This document shows positions 34,840 to 46,979 of a stretch of 64,000 bases of DNA, one piece after another. How positions within the stretch are numbered: position 1 is the first letter of the stretch; every line of letters begins with the position of its first letter. A program made the translations under genes and the position numbers. The notes beneath the pieces are model-generated. The model ran no database searches and was not told the DNA's origin. It saw only the letters and a list, made by a program, of their open reading frames with translations. Location: the NCBI GenBank assembly GCA_026261815.1, contig JAMPIT010000230.1:3543501-3607500 (forward strand), in the 5' to 3' direction. The DNA is from Monarcha castaneiventris obscurior. Taxonomy: Eukaryota > Chordata > Aves > Passeriformes > Monarchidae.

Positions 34840-35580
34840 GGTAGAGGACAGAATCTAACACTTGCTGGACAAGGAGACTGAAATCGAGTTCAGGCATCCA
34901 CAGAATGGAATGTGGGATTAAGAAGCAGACATGAGGTAGAGACAGTGCAGAGTGGCTGAAGGCATAGGATGTGAGTGAGACAGCTTTATTGGGAATGGGC
35001 AAAAGAGACTTCACTTCCTGCCCACCTCCAACAGATAAAACAGAATCCATTCCTCCTGAAGAAAGCAACAGGACTGGGTAGACTGACATCATGGGCAGGA
35101 GTCACCTAAGACTGAGACACCTAAGCTCAGGTGTCTCACCACAAGCGCCTACCTATGATCTCATGTTTAAATTCCCAGGATAGTAAATACATACAAAGGG
35201 TGGCACCCAGTGGCTGAAACAGAAGTCCTTATTGCCATCTGAGACAGCACAGATGAGGGCACAAGACTGACATCTGCCACAGCATCTACATGTGGCCTGC
35301 ACTCTATGGGAGAACACCTGGAGCCTGTGTGGAACCAAAGAGCCTGGAGCTCTTTGGCAGAAAATATGTTACTGGTTGTGACTGGCATATCCTCTCCCCT
35401 GCCCTGAGAGAAGACATCAGCAGTATCTCAGTGCCAATGAGGAAAGCTGAAGGCCTGGCAGGGTACCTTAGCACAGCTCCAGTGGTAGCTTACAGGCTTA
35501 GAAATGGGCACCCTAATGGATCTGCAGAAAAGAAAGGAATTGAAGTTGGACAAGCTACTTGTATCCAAACATTTCTGAGC
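34840..35580. mobile_element. Possible ancient interspersed repeat, unclassified
   Basis: The middle of this stretch (35100-35300) has the CACCTAAG...CAGGTGTCTC...GCGCCTACCTATGATCTC flavour that I associate with very old repeats shared by birds, turtles and crocodilians. A near-perfect palindrome lies at 35114-35137. I cannot name the family or fix the ends, and no transposase or reverse-transcriptase frame is visible. Confidence 0.3.
35114..35137. repeat. Short palindrome
   Basis: GAGACACCT (35114-35122) and AGGTGTCTC (35129-35137) are perfect inverted repeats around a 6-base centre. Confidence 0.9.
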
Positions 35581-36371
35581 TTTTGAGGCACTGACTTTGT
35601 AACCTTACCAATATTCTTTCAACACTTCGTGAATATTTTTAAATAAAGGCCTCATATATGAATTTGGACTGGGGTAGCCAGAAGCATCTAATGAAATTCA
35701 AACAAATCCTCTTTGATTTGTGATAGTCCATAAAACAGCACTAGGCATACATAATGCACAGCATGTTCTCTACAGATAGGTACCTTTGCCAACTAAAGCA
35801 ACCCCAGAGATGGTTTTCCTAACCACCAAAGACAAACATGCTTAAACAAATGGTTTATGAAATCCAATAGCAAGGCACTGAGAGCAAGGCCAGTCTAGTT
35901 TGATTTCTCTGCCTCCTGTTTATCTCTCCATGAGGAATTCAAACTGAGAAGTCCTTGTGTAACTCATGAAGACCAAAGAGGAAGCTCAAAGCACTGTGAA
36001 AAGGTTAGTGAAGACAACAACTGGAAACAGACTCATGCTTTGCACTATGTTAATCATGAACAGTTTCTGTTTGAAATCTCAAACACAAGCTCAAGCAATT
36101 CAGGCCCCAAACCTGATGCGGATATTTGGCAATCACCAATCTGTGTGCAAAAGAATAAAGAAAACCCTGCTCTTTGTACTGCTGTTAGAGCTGTTTACTT
36201 TCTGGCGTGAGTTCGCAGTTCCTGAGATCTTAGAATAAGTTCTGTAACCACAGAGCTGCAAAGGTTTGAGAACTGTACCAGACCTTGGGCCAGCAGTTCA
36301 ACAAACAACTACAAAAGAAGAGTTCAGATCTTCAAAGAGAAAGAGGAAGGAAATCAGCTGTCAGCCAGCTT

Positions 36372-36390
36372 AAAAAAAAAAAAAAAAAAA
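36372..36390 (+). repeat. A19 homopolymer
   Basis: Nineteen A followed by GATGCAGATG. No retroposed body is seen. Confidence 0.9.
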
Positions 36391-36704
36391 GATGCAGATG
36401 ATTTATCCCTTAGCAGTTGACCTCAGAAAAAAGCCCAGCCACCATGAGCCTAGGAGACTAAGTGTGAAAGGGAATGGAAGCTGAAATTTCCCCTTTCAAG
36501 GGGACACAGTATTTTTTTCAGCAGGGATGGGCTGTGTGGATCTTCACAGAGGGACTAAAGGGCAGCCTGTCCCAATACCTCTGCCTCAGCCCATCACACT
36601 GAGCAGCACTACCTGGGGGCTTCTTCACGTGTTAGACACATCCCAAGCTCTCACAGCGAGCACTGAAATGACCTTCTCCACACTCAGGGGATCATGATTT
36701 CTAC

Positions 36705-36760
36705 CAGACACACAGAGAGGTTAAATCAAAGCCATGTCAGCAAATTCAGCTTTTTAGGCC
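36705..36760 (-). mobile_element. Possible MIR fragment
   Basis: GACACACAGAGAGGTTAAAT, then AAGCCATGTCAGCAAATTCAGC, resembles the reverse-complement MIR word GGCACAGAGAGGTTAAGT...TCACACAGC. Only about 55 bases align by eye, so the call is weak. Confidence 0.35.
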
Positions 36761-39700
36761 CAGTTTTGTAGCTGTACAACATTTCAATAAGTTCACAGCC
36801 TAAGTGGGAATGGGCAGACACCCTTGGGGAAAAAAGTCCACAGTATCCCTAGGATAATGCCAGTGTGTCATCCCAAGACTGTACTAATATCTAATGTATT
36901 TCAACTGATTTTGATATTCTGCTGATATTTCTTCTCATCGAAACTTTTTGATTTGTTGCTTTCACTGAAGGAACAAGCTGAGATAAAAAAACAGGCAACA
37001 GAGGAGAGAAGTATGGGATTTCAAGACAAAACAGGAAAAAAATTTGCTTTGATTTTATTTTCTCTCTTTTTTTTTTTTTCTTCCCATATTTCAATTGTCT
37101 TATGAATCGATCATGGTTCTTACAAACTCATAAAAGGAATAGTACAGAATAAATCTTTAATTTTTCAATTTTTTTTAAAAGTATTTCTCAATTATTTAAG
37201 AAACTGTATTGTTACTTTGGGAACACGTCTTCTCTTCCGTGTTACTCCATTTGCAAGCACATATTTTTTCCCCCAGTGCAAAAGCAGATGTCTCCAAGCA
37301 GCATCATACAGGAATTTTTTCAGATATGAAAGAAAGTTATCTCAGCAATACCATCCTTGCCCTAACCAGCAGTAGGTATGTAAAATCTGGCTTCATCTGG
37401 TTATAATGCACTGCAGTTTACTAAATTTAGTACTTTAGGGACTACTTCATTTTATTTAGCTAAACTATTGATACACTGCAATCAATTCAGCTGGCTGATT
37501 TTTGGCAATAACACATTTACCTGCATTTCCAATTGCCACTTCTTTTGCTTTCTCTTATTTCTGCCTTTTCATAATTTTGCTTGGCCAACTAACACAGATA
37601 TAAAACAGAGACTTTAACTATCTGTTCCCTGTCTCTCATGCTCACACCCTAGTTTCACATATGGGATACTATTTACCACAAACACATCCTAAAATGCACA
37701 TATTCCAGCATGATTACATCTCTTCTCAGTGTGAATGTTGCTGCCATGTAGATCAAGCCTATGAAGTAAATTGTGTCCTTCAGGGGCTGAAAGTCAGGAT
37801 TATCCTGTTAACTCTCAGTCTTTCTCATCACCACCTAAAACCTCAAGCTCACACACCTTCTTCCAGAGGGCTGTGAGGGGAGAAACCCATCAACCACAGG
37901 AGGTCTGCACATCCAACTGGACCAAAAAACCTCAGGGAGTCATCAGCTACTTAAGTTTGACTCCAGTCTGAGCCTGACAGCAGCACAACAGAACCCCATG
38001 AATTTCCCCTGCAGGCCTTGCCAGTGGCATCCCAGGTTCTCCTGCCTTTGGAGTCTTACTGGGGATTCCAGTGAATGCTACAGAGGTTCTAGGATATCTC
38101 TCAGTGATTCTAGGGGTTCCTTCTGTATCCTGATGAAGAATGAGCACAACCACATGAACTGCTCCTCACAAAGACATGTCCCCATCTCTTGTTTACGCTG
38201 ATCTAAACCAACACAGCAAAACCATTCTGAAATGTCCACATTTATTATTTGCAATATGTACTTGCCAGTAGCTGTTACAGAAATGCTCTCAGAATTTCCC
38301 TGCCTCTTGATGGCTGTGTAAGCCAAACACCCCAATAAAGTTGTATATGAGAAAAACAAGGCAAAACCCCAAAGTTACCATGCATATCCACAAAAACAAG
38401 GTGAGAAAAACACGTCAGACACCCATGTAAAGCTTAGAGGCATCATTACTGGCCAGAGGCTGAGCAACTGAGATGTGCACGTTTCTTGTAGGAACTACTA
38501 AAGGAATTGACAATCTATAATTTAGCTTATTTTTCTATGTAGGAATGCAGCATGAGCAAAGGAAAACATGACTGACAGCCCACATATAACTCAATATGTT
38601 TCACTTAGGACATCTTAGAGCATAGTAATTAGTGAAAAACAGAATACGTGTTTTTGCTGAAGACTTGTCACCAGCTCAACTCACAGGAATTGCAGTTTCA
38701 GTTTGAAAAAGCGCAGGGTTAGTTTAGAGAATTCAATTTAATGTTATCCCAAATGACATTGAGCTTTGCAAGTGAAGGAGCCAAGAAAGCCCAAAATGAC
38801 CCACAGCAGACCTCCCAGTGACTGACAACCCTCAAATACTGTTTGCTAACAATATCATATATTAATATCAATAGCAACCCAGAGTCTGCATTACATTGCC
38901 TACAACAGCAAGCTCCACACAGGTCATGTTTCCCTACTGATATCCATTAATATTTTTGACCACAAATACTATTACATAACAGGAATATTTGCATCAACTA
39001 TAGCAAAGAAGAACAACCCTAGGAAAAACATCCTACCTTCCTGTAGTACCTCAACACCTTAAAATGGTAATTTGGTTCTCTTTCTTTGTCCTACATGGTT
39101 GAAAGGTTTTTGAGTAATTCCTAAATAATGCTACCTTCAAGCCAAAAAGATCTGAATTTTGGAGCCAAGGCAGCCCAGCAGACAAACCCTCAGGGTGCTG
39201 GGAGCAGAAGGAAATTCTGAAGCCAAAATGCTATTCAGAAGTTTGAAAATAAGTTAGGAATTTCCCCCAGAAAAGCTCTGCAGCAAAGAGGCCTGGCTGA
39301 ACTGCCAGCTGCTGGGGAAACGTGAATCTGGAAGGCTCTTCAAGGGCCAAGGCATTCACCTGCTGCCAAGGAGCAGCAGGTCTGCTCCCATTCCTGAGCT
39401 GCCAACCTGCTGAAGTAGTCTTTGAAACACACAGGGTAAATCAGCATGAAAATGAAGAGCAACAAATTAAAAATGTTATGCAGATGGAGGCAGAAAGTGG
39501 TCCCAAATTAGGATTTTCCAGGCTATGACTGATTTGTGGCTTGTTGTTCAGTTACTCTGGGTTTATAAGATCATTACTATAAACATATTCATTAAGCCAC
39601 TGCGAAATGTGGTGGAGCTGCTCACCTGGAATTCATTTTTATGCAATCACACACAATATTTGTAGGCCAAAGCTTAACACCGAAGTTCAGAGAAATGCTG

Positions 39701-39764
39701 GTGGGGTTAATACGAAGTAATATTCAAATAAAAGTTTTCACACCCAGAATTCTGCAAACACATC

Positions 39765-39960
39765 CTGATTCATCCTCCCAATAGCTCCATCAAGGAGATA
39801 AGGACACATCCTGCTCCTTTTTGGAAACTAAGGAAAGGAAAGGCAGAGAAAGTCGTTCACCCAGAGTCACTACAGGAGAGAGCAGGAGGTAACAAGCTTT
39901 AGATCTTTAGTCACGCACTTGTTGGCACAAGTCTTGGATCCACCCAAGCCCCTCTCTCAC
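39765..39960 (-). mobile_element. MIR (CORE-SINE), best copy in the window
   Basis: On the plus strand the order of words follows the reverse complement of MIR. They are TCCTCCCAATAGCTCCATCA, AGGAGATAAGG, TTTTGGAAACTAAGG, AGGCAGAGAAAGTCGTTCAC, CCAGAGTCACTACAGG, GAGAGCAGGAGG, then a decayed tRNA-related part. About 150-190 bases are covered, including the conserved core. MIRs are extinct tRNA-derived SINEs, so this is an old relic shared in principle with other amniotes. No function can be read from it. Confidence 0.7.
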
Positions 39961-39964
39961 CACA

Positions 39965-41780
39965 GCTCCCAGATCTGAGGAGAATTCCTCATTGCCAGGA
40001 CTGTGTCTGTGTCAGTGCCGCTGAAACTTCAACAGGAAGACATGGAAATGCTTCCTAATGAAACAGTGCAGCAGCAAGGAGAATTAAGGACCAATTCTCC
40101 TTGCAGGCTTGGCACGTAAGTCTCATTAAAGTTAACAACAGATATGAGACTCATGTGCAAGGGAAAGTGATTAGAGCCTTAAATCCAATCAACGTTGGGT
40201 TTGCCACATTGTTCCACTTCAACAACTTCTTTACTGCCCACGCTGATGCTGCTTTCCCCAGGAAGTTTAATTGCACTTACATTTTTCTTTCTGTGGCAAA
40301 GGGTTTTTTTTGCGAAATTTAAATATTACGTGTTCAGCGTTGCTGCTAACAGGGTTGTCTCTATCAGTAAAAATGGACACACCTGGATAATTGGGAAGGT
40401 GAGGATTAGGGACTGTTACAGAATTAAGGACTTAAAAAAAAAACTAAAATAAAAGCTCATACTTCTGTGAAGGCTGAGAAACTGCCCAGAGGGATGAATA
40501 TGTACACATGCTCCTTATTTCTTTGTTCAACACAGCAAAAAGGCACTGGCAGATTGTGGGAAATGGCTTTTTTTGGGAATCTTCTTGACTAGCAAGACAC
40601 TGCTTTCACAGCCAGGGTAGCTCTGCAGTTCATATGTCACACACAGAAGCAGTGTTCGAACTATTGTTCACACTAACAGCCAAGCATTGTGCTTGTTTTG
40701 GGTTTTTTGTAACCAAAAATAGCTTGAATCAATCCAAGGAAGGACTCCACAGTGACCTTTTGGCTCCACAAACCCCAGTTTTCCTAACTGCTTAGCACAG
40801 GACTGCTCTCCTCTCCTTTGCTCACCAGAGCCCCTCTCCAGATTTGTTTCCACATTCCAGATCCCCCAGGTCATGAATCAACAGGGCCTTTTCAAAACCC
40901 TTACTGTGTTTACCTGGACCCAGTGAAAACTTAAAAATGGCACATTTGTTTTTGTACTCAACACACATTTGTACTCAATCCTTAAAAAATAAAGCTACTC
41001 AAGAAAACATTGTCTACACACAAATGCTGTAAGATGTCAGAGCAGTGAATATTTCTAGAGACGTGTTACATGACAGAACAGTCTTAGATTGGCAACAATA
41101 ATACAAAATAATAATAAATAATACAGAACTTGGTAATTCTTAAGCACACAAAGAGAAAAATCAAAGTGTATAGAAGCTTCTCAGACACTCCTGTCTCCAA
41201 AGAAAATAACGCTCTGCTCTCCACCAGCATGAGAAGCACTTTCTGCCCACTCAAATAACAGCCATACTGTCACCTATGTGAGCACACAGGTCTGCAGAGA
41301 AAATCTTTAACTCTTTTTTCTCAATTTATATACAGGCAGTAAACAAAATATGTATTAAAAAAAATAAAACAAATGACTGCTCTGAAGTTTTCTTCTCTTG
41401 GACTGGTACTTTTGATTATCCAAATGATGGAATTACAGAGTAGGAAGCACAAAACTATTCTGTAATTTAGGATTATTTGGAGGGACCAATGAATTGTTGC
41501 CATATGACAGTAAGATAAATATCTTACATAGGTGGGTTATGAATAAATGACAGACTCATTTAATGTAATCTGAAGCAGCAGTCTGTGAATCCAGAAGGAA
41601 GAGTAGAGGTGATATGCCCTGAATGCTGTAAAACTTCTTATGTTCCCACAGAGGACACTCATAACCAAATTAGAAAAAAGCTACAGATAAAAATCACTGT
41701 GAGAGTGTCCCCTCTCAAAAAGCCCTCAAAAGGGGGATTAGTAACTTGCCACTAAGGCTGGAAGTCTCCTGCATAGCATC
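39965..41780. other. Unique non-coding stretch
   Basis: No gene is recognised. A/T-rich, with a weak AAT-type repeat near 41092-41128 (AATAATAAATAATAC). Confidence 0.55.
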
Positions 41781-41789
41781 ACTGCTGGC

Positions 41790-42880
41790 CTGGTTGTAGT
41801 CAGTGCCTTATTTATCACCTGGATAACAGCTTTGAGAGGATACTTCACAATAATTATGAAATAATTTTATTTAGACTGCATGACGTTTTTTAAGGACAGC
41901 AAGAACAACCAGTGTGATCTTGCAAACCAAGATGAGATCCTCATCCATGAAATGAAATACTATAAACTACAACAGGTTAGAGAAAGAAGGGAGACAACAT
42001 GTGAATGCGAAGCAGGGAACAGCTGGCTATTAGCCAGGCTGCTAAAAGGGAAAACTACTTGAGGATGAGTCAGTGACATCAAGCTGCAAAAAAACCCCAA
42101 ATGTATCCAAATGGGTACATTAGGAGAGCTGTCAGACAGCATTACAGGCAATTCTCCCACTCCATAAGATTTTTGCGAGTCTAATTTTAGATCTTGTTTG
42201 TCCAGAGCTTCTTCAAAACACAGTGCTCCAAAATGGAGCAGTCCAGAGAACTAGAGGAGTGGGAAAGAGAAGACAAGAAATAAATATGCCAGTGGTCAAA
42301 TACTCTCCATGGTCACTAACCCAAGAACAAAGGTAAATCAACTTAATTAGCAGGAAGGAAGATTTAGGTTGGACAGCAGGGATAATTTTCTGTCAACAGG
42401 AGCACAAATTTTAAGGGACAGCCAAGGGATGCTGAAGAACCTGCTGCTTTGGAAGGTGGTAGATCTTTCTAGTAAGAGCTTCTATCAAAAAGAGCTTAGC
42501 CAGAGATGGTCTGGTAGCTTTGGAGGTTGCATCTGAGTTTTGTAGCATCCCATGCACCCCACTTTCACAGAAAGGGTGGTCTTGGATAAGGGAAATTGCA
42601 GCATCATCTCCTCCTCCCATCTGTATTCAGCAGAGGCAGAGCTTCAACCTGAACATCTGTGTGTGTGCAGGGCCAGGATGGGAGAGTTGGTTGTGGAAGT
42701 ACTGTGCGCTGCTTTAGCAGGCATTCCCTGTTTTTCACTGATCCTACTGGATTTCTGTGACCTATCTGCCATCCATGGCCTCAGTCCAGTCCAGCTACAC
42801 CTACCCTGCTTTAATGCAGGAGCAGACTGAGTGATCTCCTAAGGTCCAGAATGGGAAGCCAGTGATTCCAGAGGGTGTGT
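41790..42880 (+). mobile_element. Old, long CR1-type LINE relic
   Basis: Several words fall in the order of the CR1 ORF2 end and 3' UTR. They are a GATGAGTCAGTGAC...CTGCAAAAAA segment (about 42064-42092), CAAATACTCTCCATGGTCAC (42298-42317) and GAAGATTTAGGTTGGACAGC (about 42358-42378). AGCCAGAGATGGTCTGGTAG lies near 42498-42517, and a 3'-terminal GACTGAGTGATCTCCTAAGG (42828-42847) comes last. The spacing between 42540 and 42790 is longer than expected and may hold an insertion. The left end is uncertain; GCCTTATTTATCACCTGGAT near 41805 may still belong to it. The reading frame is broken throughout. Divergence is high, like the ancient CR1 branches shared with turtles and crocodilians. Confidence 0.62.
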
Positions 42881-42884
42881 CACC

Positions 42885-45390
42885 CCAGTGGGGTTTAAGA
42901 CCTTGGCTTTGATTTCATAAAGGCTGAATCCATTCTAGTTTCAGCTGTTTTCTCTCACAACAGACAATCATGAACTATCTGATGATTCACAGCAGGAATG
43001 GAATATAATTTTTGTAACATCAGATCTGGTTCCTTTCACCCCATATAACAAGTGCAAAGAAAAATATATATTTGAACAGTCCTGGTTTTAAGTGTCCCAA
43101 CAGCTCTCTCACATGCTACAGTCTTCAACATATTCATACAAGCACAAAACTTGTAGTAATTTTTCTTGCCTTTCATTCAGTGTTTAAGTATTTGAATTAC
43201 TCCTGGTACAGAACAACATTCCACAAACAGGACTCTATGCAAAGTTTTCAATAAATAACATAATTAACAAAGAAAACAACCCCTGAAGCACATGAGCAAA
43301 CACGAACATACTGATAGCCATTCTTGTTCCTTCAACCACATCGAACCCACCTTCTCTGTGCACTCAGAACTTCAGGCAAGATTGCAGGACAGAAGGGGTT
43401 AGGCCATCCTCTGCTCCCCACAGTGAACAGGCAAGGTCCTGCAGGTGCCAACCTTTGCATCTCAAGTCCTCTTGTTTGGCACCAGAAACATGGCATTATT
43501 TTATCAGAACTGTACCTTCCCTTCAGTAAGAGCCAGGGATCACCTAAAGGAAAGAGAGCTCCAGAAAAAGTGCAAAGTTCAACTCAAGAAGAGGTCAAGT
43601 AGATTTTCTGATCAGATCTCTTTTTTTATGCTATGTTTATGGAGCAAAATGCTCCAAGCAGGCTAGGATCCCACCCAGGCTGCTCATCAAACACTTCAGC
43701 TACCTCTAAGCATTCTTGCAAAACCCAAAAGCACTTTCCATTCCGTTTAGTAAGAACACAGCACAGAGTGCCCATGAAGTCAATCACAGGCTCAAGAGCA
43801 AAAAGCTTCCTGGCTCATTAATTTTCCTCAGCCAACACACCCTTCTTCATCTTCTCACGGGTTATGGAACTGGCTGAAGACTGGAGTTGGAAGAGGAGGA
43901 CTGGCTGTCACTGTAGTGTAACACCAAGCCCCAGCACTGTCCTTGTCTGGATAACACTGAGGAAAGCCCTGTTCCACCACAGTGGGCTTGCTGTGAAAAC
44001 ATTTCTATAGTAAAGAGTTGCTGAGAGTGCAAGGGTGAAATATGACCCTGGCATAGTATGACATTTAATAATTAAGCAAGTTTTGGAGTTTCAAGATACA
44101 GAAACATTGCCCTGCTTAGTATCAAAGCAGTAAACACTGTCTTCAAAAGTGTTTTATTACAAATGTAGAAGTGAGCAGCCAAAAATGTAAAGCTTTCATT
44201 TCAACACAATTCTTTATTCTTTTTGTTTTAGCTGGAGAAACGTAGGCATGGTACAATGCCCAACCAGCCATGCAGCAACCTGTCCAATTTATAGCAGTGC
44301 TTGGCAATTTAAGATTTTCCTTCAGGTGCTGACAGTCATGATGCAAAAGAAAAGCCCCGTGACTGATTACAGCCTGCACTCTCTGAAACAACAAAAAGAG
44401 AAATGGGGGAAAAAAATCCCCAAACCTTCCTGTTTGGCTGTCATTTGGGAGCTAGACAGAGAGATGATACTGTTATGTGTCCATTTTTCTGTCCCAGGCT
44501 GATGAAAACATTCCTCAGGGTGACAAAAAAAGGAAAGGTCACTGTGGTGACAGGTCAGGGCTGGCAGTCATGAGAGCAGGACATGCTTCCTTTGGCCGTC
44601 AAATCCCAAATATCAGATGCAGATTTTAACTCTCAGGTTACCAATGATGGATCCCAAAAAGTGGTACTGAGCCCACAGTTATCTTCTCATTTAGAAACGC
44701 GGCCTTATTTCAACCAAACAAATTTTGATTCACTGATTTCTAATTCTGGTCATCTCTTGATTACCAATTATTGTCTTAAAGTAGTTCTTGGGTACATCAC
44801 TAAGCCTACAGCATTCTTTTGTTCTGAACTATATTGACTTCTATAGAAAAAAATACATTACTTCAGAAAAGTTAGAAAACTGGGTAAAGCCTTCTGTCCA
44901 TTTTTGGGGGGAGGGGAACAAAAACCAGGTTTACAGTCTGAAACTTCCTGTACCAAATTCAAAATTTTAAAATATGGGTCAAATTTGCAGTGTAAAGAGC
45001 TTAATTAGTCTTTAAAAACACAATGTGTTTTCCCACAGTTATCCTATACTGCATTATACAAGTAACCAGCCCAATTGTTCAAGGGATGCTGAGAAAAACA
45101 GAACAAATTTTCACCAAGGCTACAGAGACTGACAACTGCTGGAGGCAGGTTACCAGACTTAACTGACAAATTATTTCACCTGCTACTGCAAATCCTGCAT
45201 TCCTAAGTACTTTAGACAAACCTCTTAATCCGCCACTTGAAACAATTCCCAGGCTGAAGCATTCAAATCAAAGTAATATAAAGTTAACCCTCAACAAGGA
45301 AAACTAATGGCTTTACAAAGATGCGCTCTACAGCAAATTTAGGTTGAGTCAGATACTTGCAAGTTCATTTAAACCTGACTGATCTGCAGA
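42885..45390. other. Unique non-coding stretch
   Basis: No gene or repeat is recognised. Short frames at 43324-43821 and 44143-44837 carry no domain signature. Confidence 0.5.
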
Positions 45391-45394
45391 GGTT

Positions 45395-45690
45395 TTTCTT
45401 TTAAGAAAAGAACTGAAAGGAAATGAACGGTTAAAAAAATTCTTATGATAAAAATCACACAAATTAAGAAGCCACAAAGAAACAGGAACTGTCAGCCGGT
45501 TATTTTTAACAAAACCCAAACCACCAAGGTATTGCTATAAGGTAAAAAAGGTAACTCATTAAACTGACAATAATAGATTAATACAGCCGGAAAGATTTCC
45601 TTAACTGTTTTTAAATTAAAATATGTGTATATAAATCAGGTCAACAGCAATTTTACTTGTGAATTAAGATGCTGCTGTTGGGGAGTATAA
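45395..45690. promoter_or_regulatory. Possible conserved non-coding element
   Basis: An AT-rich, repeat-free segment with several ATTAA/TTAAT cores (CTCATTAAACTG near 45556, GATTAATACAG near 45577) and few CpGs. Composition resembles enhancer-type conserved DNA. No frame or promoter is seen. Inference only. Confidence 0.2.
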
Positions 45691-45999
45691 AATCTTCCCA
45701 TATGTAGGTTACAACTCCTCAGTCCTGGAAGACTATTATCAGGCCATCAGGTCAGGAATTAAGAGTTGTCTCTGTCACTGATATACCTTCTGACTTTTAT
45801 TAAAGCAAAGCAAAAATCCAGCTTTCAGTCCTGCGTAAATACAGAATTTAAAAACAATCTGCACTGGAAAGACAACCTGTGTACTGTCACCTGATAATTT
45901 ATAGTCTGTGTTTGACAAGGATTTACTAATGGTTATTTAAGGGGATCTGTGCATGATTCAAGATCATTAAACAATCCAAAGGGGAAGGAATTTCTAAGT

Positions 46000-46135
46000 C
46001 TTTAGACCCAGCTCCTACTGAAAGTAGGGTCAACAGAGAACTTCAACCAGGGTGCACAGGGCTTTAGCCAGTCTTGTCTTGAAAACCTCCAAATATTCAT
46101 AATCTTCAAGATCTGAAAGAAACAACTCCTTTCAA
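46000..46135 (-). mobile_element. CR1 LINE internal fragment
   Basis: Plus-strand words AGCTCCTACTGAAAGTAGGG, CAACCAGGGTGCACAGGGCT and CAGTCTTGTCTTGAAAACCTCC match the reverse complement of the CR1 3' UTR and ORF2 end. The terminal repeat is absent, so both ends are eroded. Confidence 0.68.
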
Positions 46136-46562
46136 AATAACACAGGAGTTCTTGCCTCAAAATAGTGGTTTGTGTGATACTCCTCTAATTGTCTTTGGCA
46201 TGGAAGCATTTTACTACTGTACTGAAAGTATTTTCATCTCACCTTCTCTCTTTTAGTCCAGTAGGCTCAAGACACGTCTGCAGTCTTAAAAATCCCAGAT
46301 GTTGCACTGATGATAGAGTGAAATTCTGGGACCCTGTAAACTGGAAATGGAATTTCCTCAGGTTTCAGCAGAGCCAGTCACTGGCTACAGGACCCCAAAT
46401 ATGCAGAGAAAAAAACCCAAACTCAAATTCGTACATGGAATTATTAGGGTTGATAATTATATTCATTTTAATGGGACAAACTGTGTTTTCAGCAGCCTAC
46501 CAGTTTCTTAACCGGCAGATGAGCCTGAAAGGCATTTCTCTAAAATCCAAAGCAGGACTGTG

Positions 46563-46645
46563 AGATCAGAGAATAGTTCAGGTTGGAAGGGAACTACATA
46601 AATCTTTATCACAAACCTCAAGTTTAAAATTTAGCTATGAGGTCA
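46563..46645 (-). mobile_element. CR1 LINE 3'-terminal fragment
   Basis: AGATCAGAGAATAGTTCAGG and TTGGAAGGGAACTACATAAA match the reverse complement of the CR1 terminus (ATCACAGAATGG...TTGGAAGGGACC). The tail lies to the right of the fragment at 46.0 kb although both are minus-strand, so these are two separate insertions. Decayed beyond about 46645. Confidence 0.6.
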
Positions 46646-46908
46646 GACCAGGGGTTTAAAAGAAGACTCCACCCACAGCATCAAAGTGACTCTACAAACA
46701 CCAAATATTTTTTAAAAAAAGTGTGGGGAAATGGTTTTTAGTTCAATCTCATCTCAGGCTTTGGAAAACACATTTGGAACATTTAGTTTTGGTTACACAG
46801 GAAAACAGACATTGTTGGGTGGATAGTGAATTGTTTTGGTGTTATATAAGACATTGGTTAAAAATCCATGTGACTTCAAAGGGAGATTATACAAGATTAT
46901 AGACCTAG

Positions 46909-46979
46909 GGTGAAATTCTGGCTCTGATTAGAATCACTGGCAAAAATCCCACTGGCTTGACCACTGCCAGGATTCCGCC
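46909..46979. repeat. Imperfect inverted repeat (hairpin-type ancient repeat)
   Basis: GGTGAAATTCTGGC (46909-46922) pairs with GCCAGGATTCCGCC (46966-46979), 11 of 14 positions, and the inner arms pair partly. The sequence resembles a palindromic motif that I recall as common in turtle, crocodilian and bird DNA. It may be a MITE-like relic. No transposase is present. Confidence 0.5.

Larger units (their letters stand above)
35590..39760. other. Unique non-coding stretch
   Basis: Apart from a poly(A) run and a weak MIR at 36.7 kb, nothing is recognised. AT-rich, with a T run near 37068-37080. Short frames on both strands have no domain signature. Confidence 0.55.

Noticed and set aside
46189..46563. 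124-codon plus-strand frame with a hydrophobic segment and a pyrimidine-rich acceptor at 46256
   Set aside because: No convincing donor before the stop, no start context or polyadenylation signal right after it, and the end abuts a CR1 scrap.
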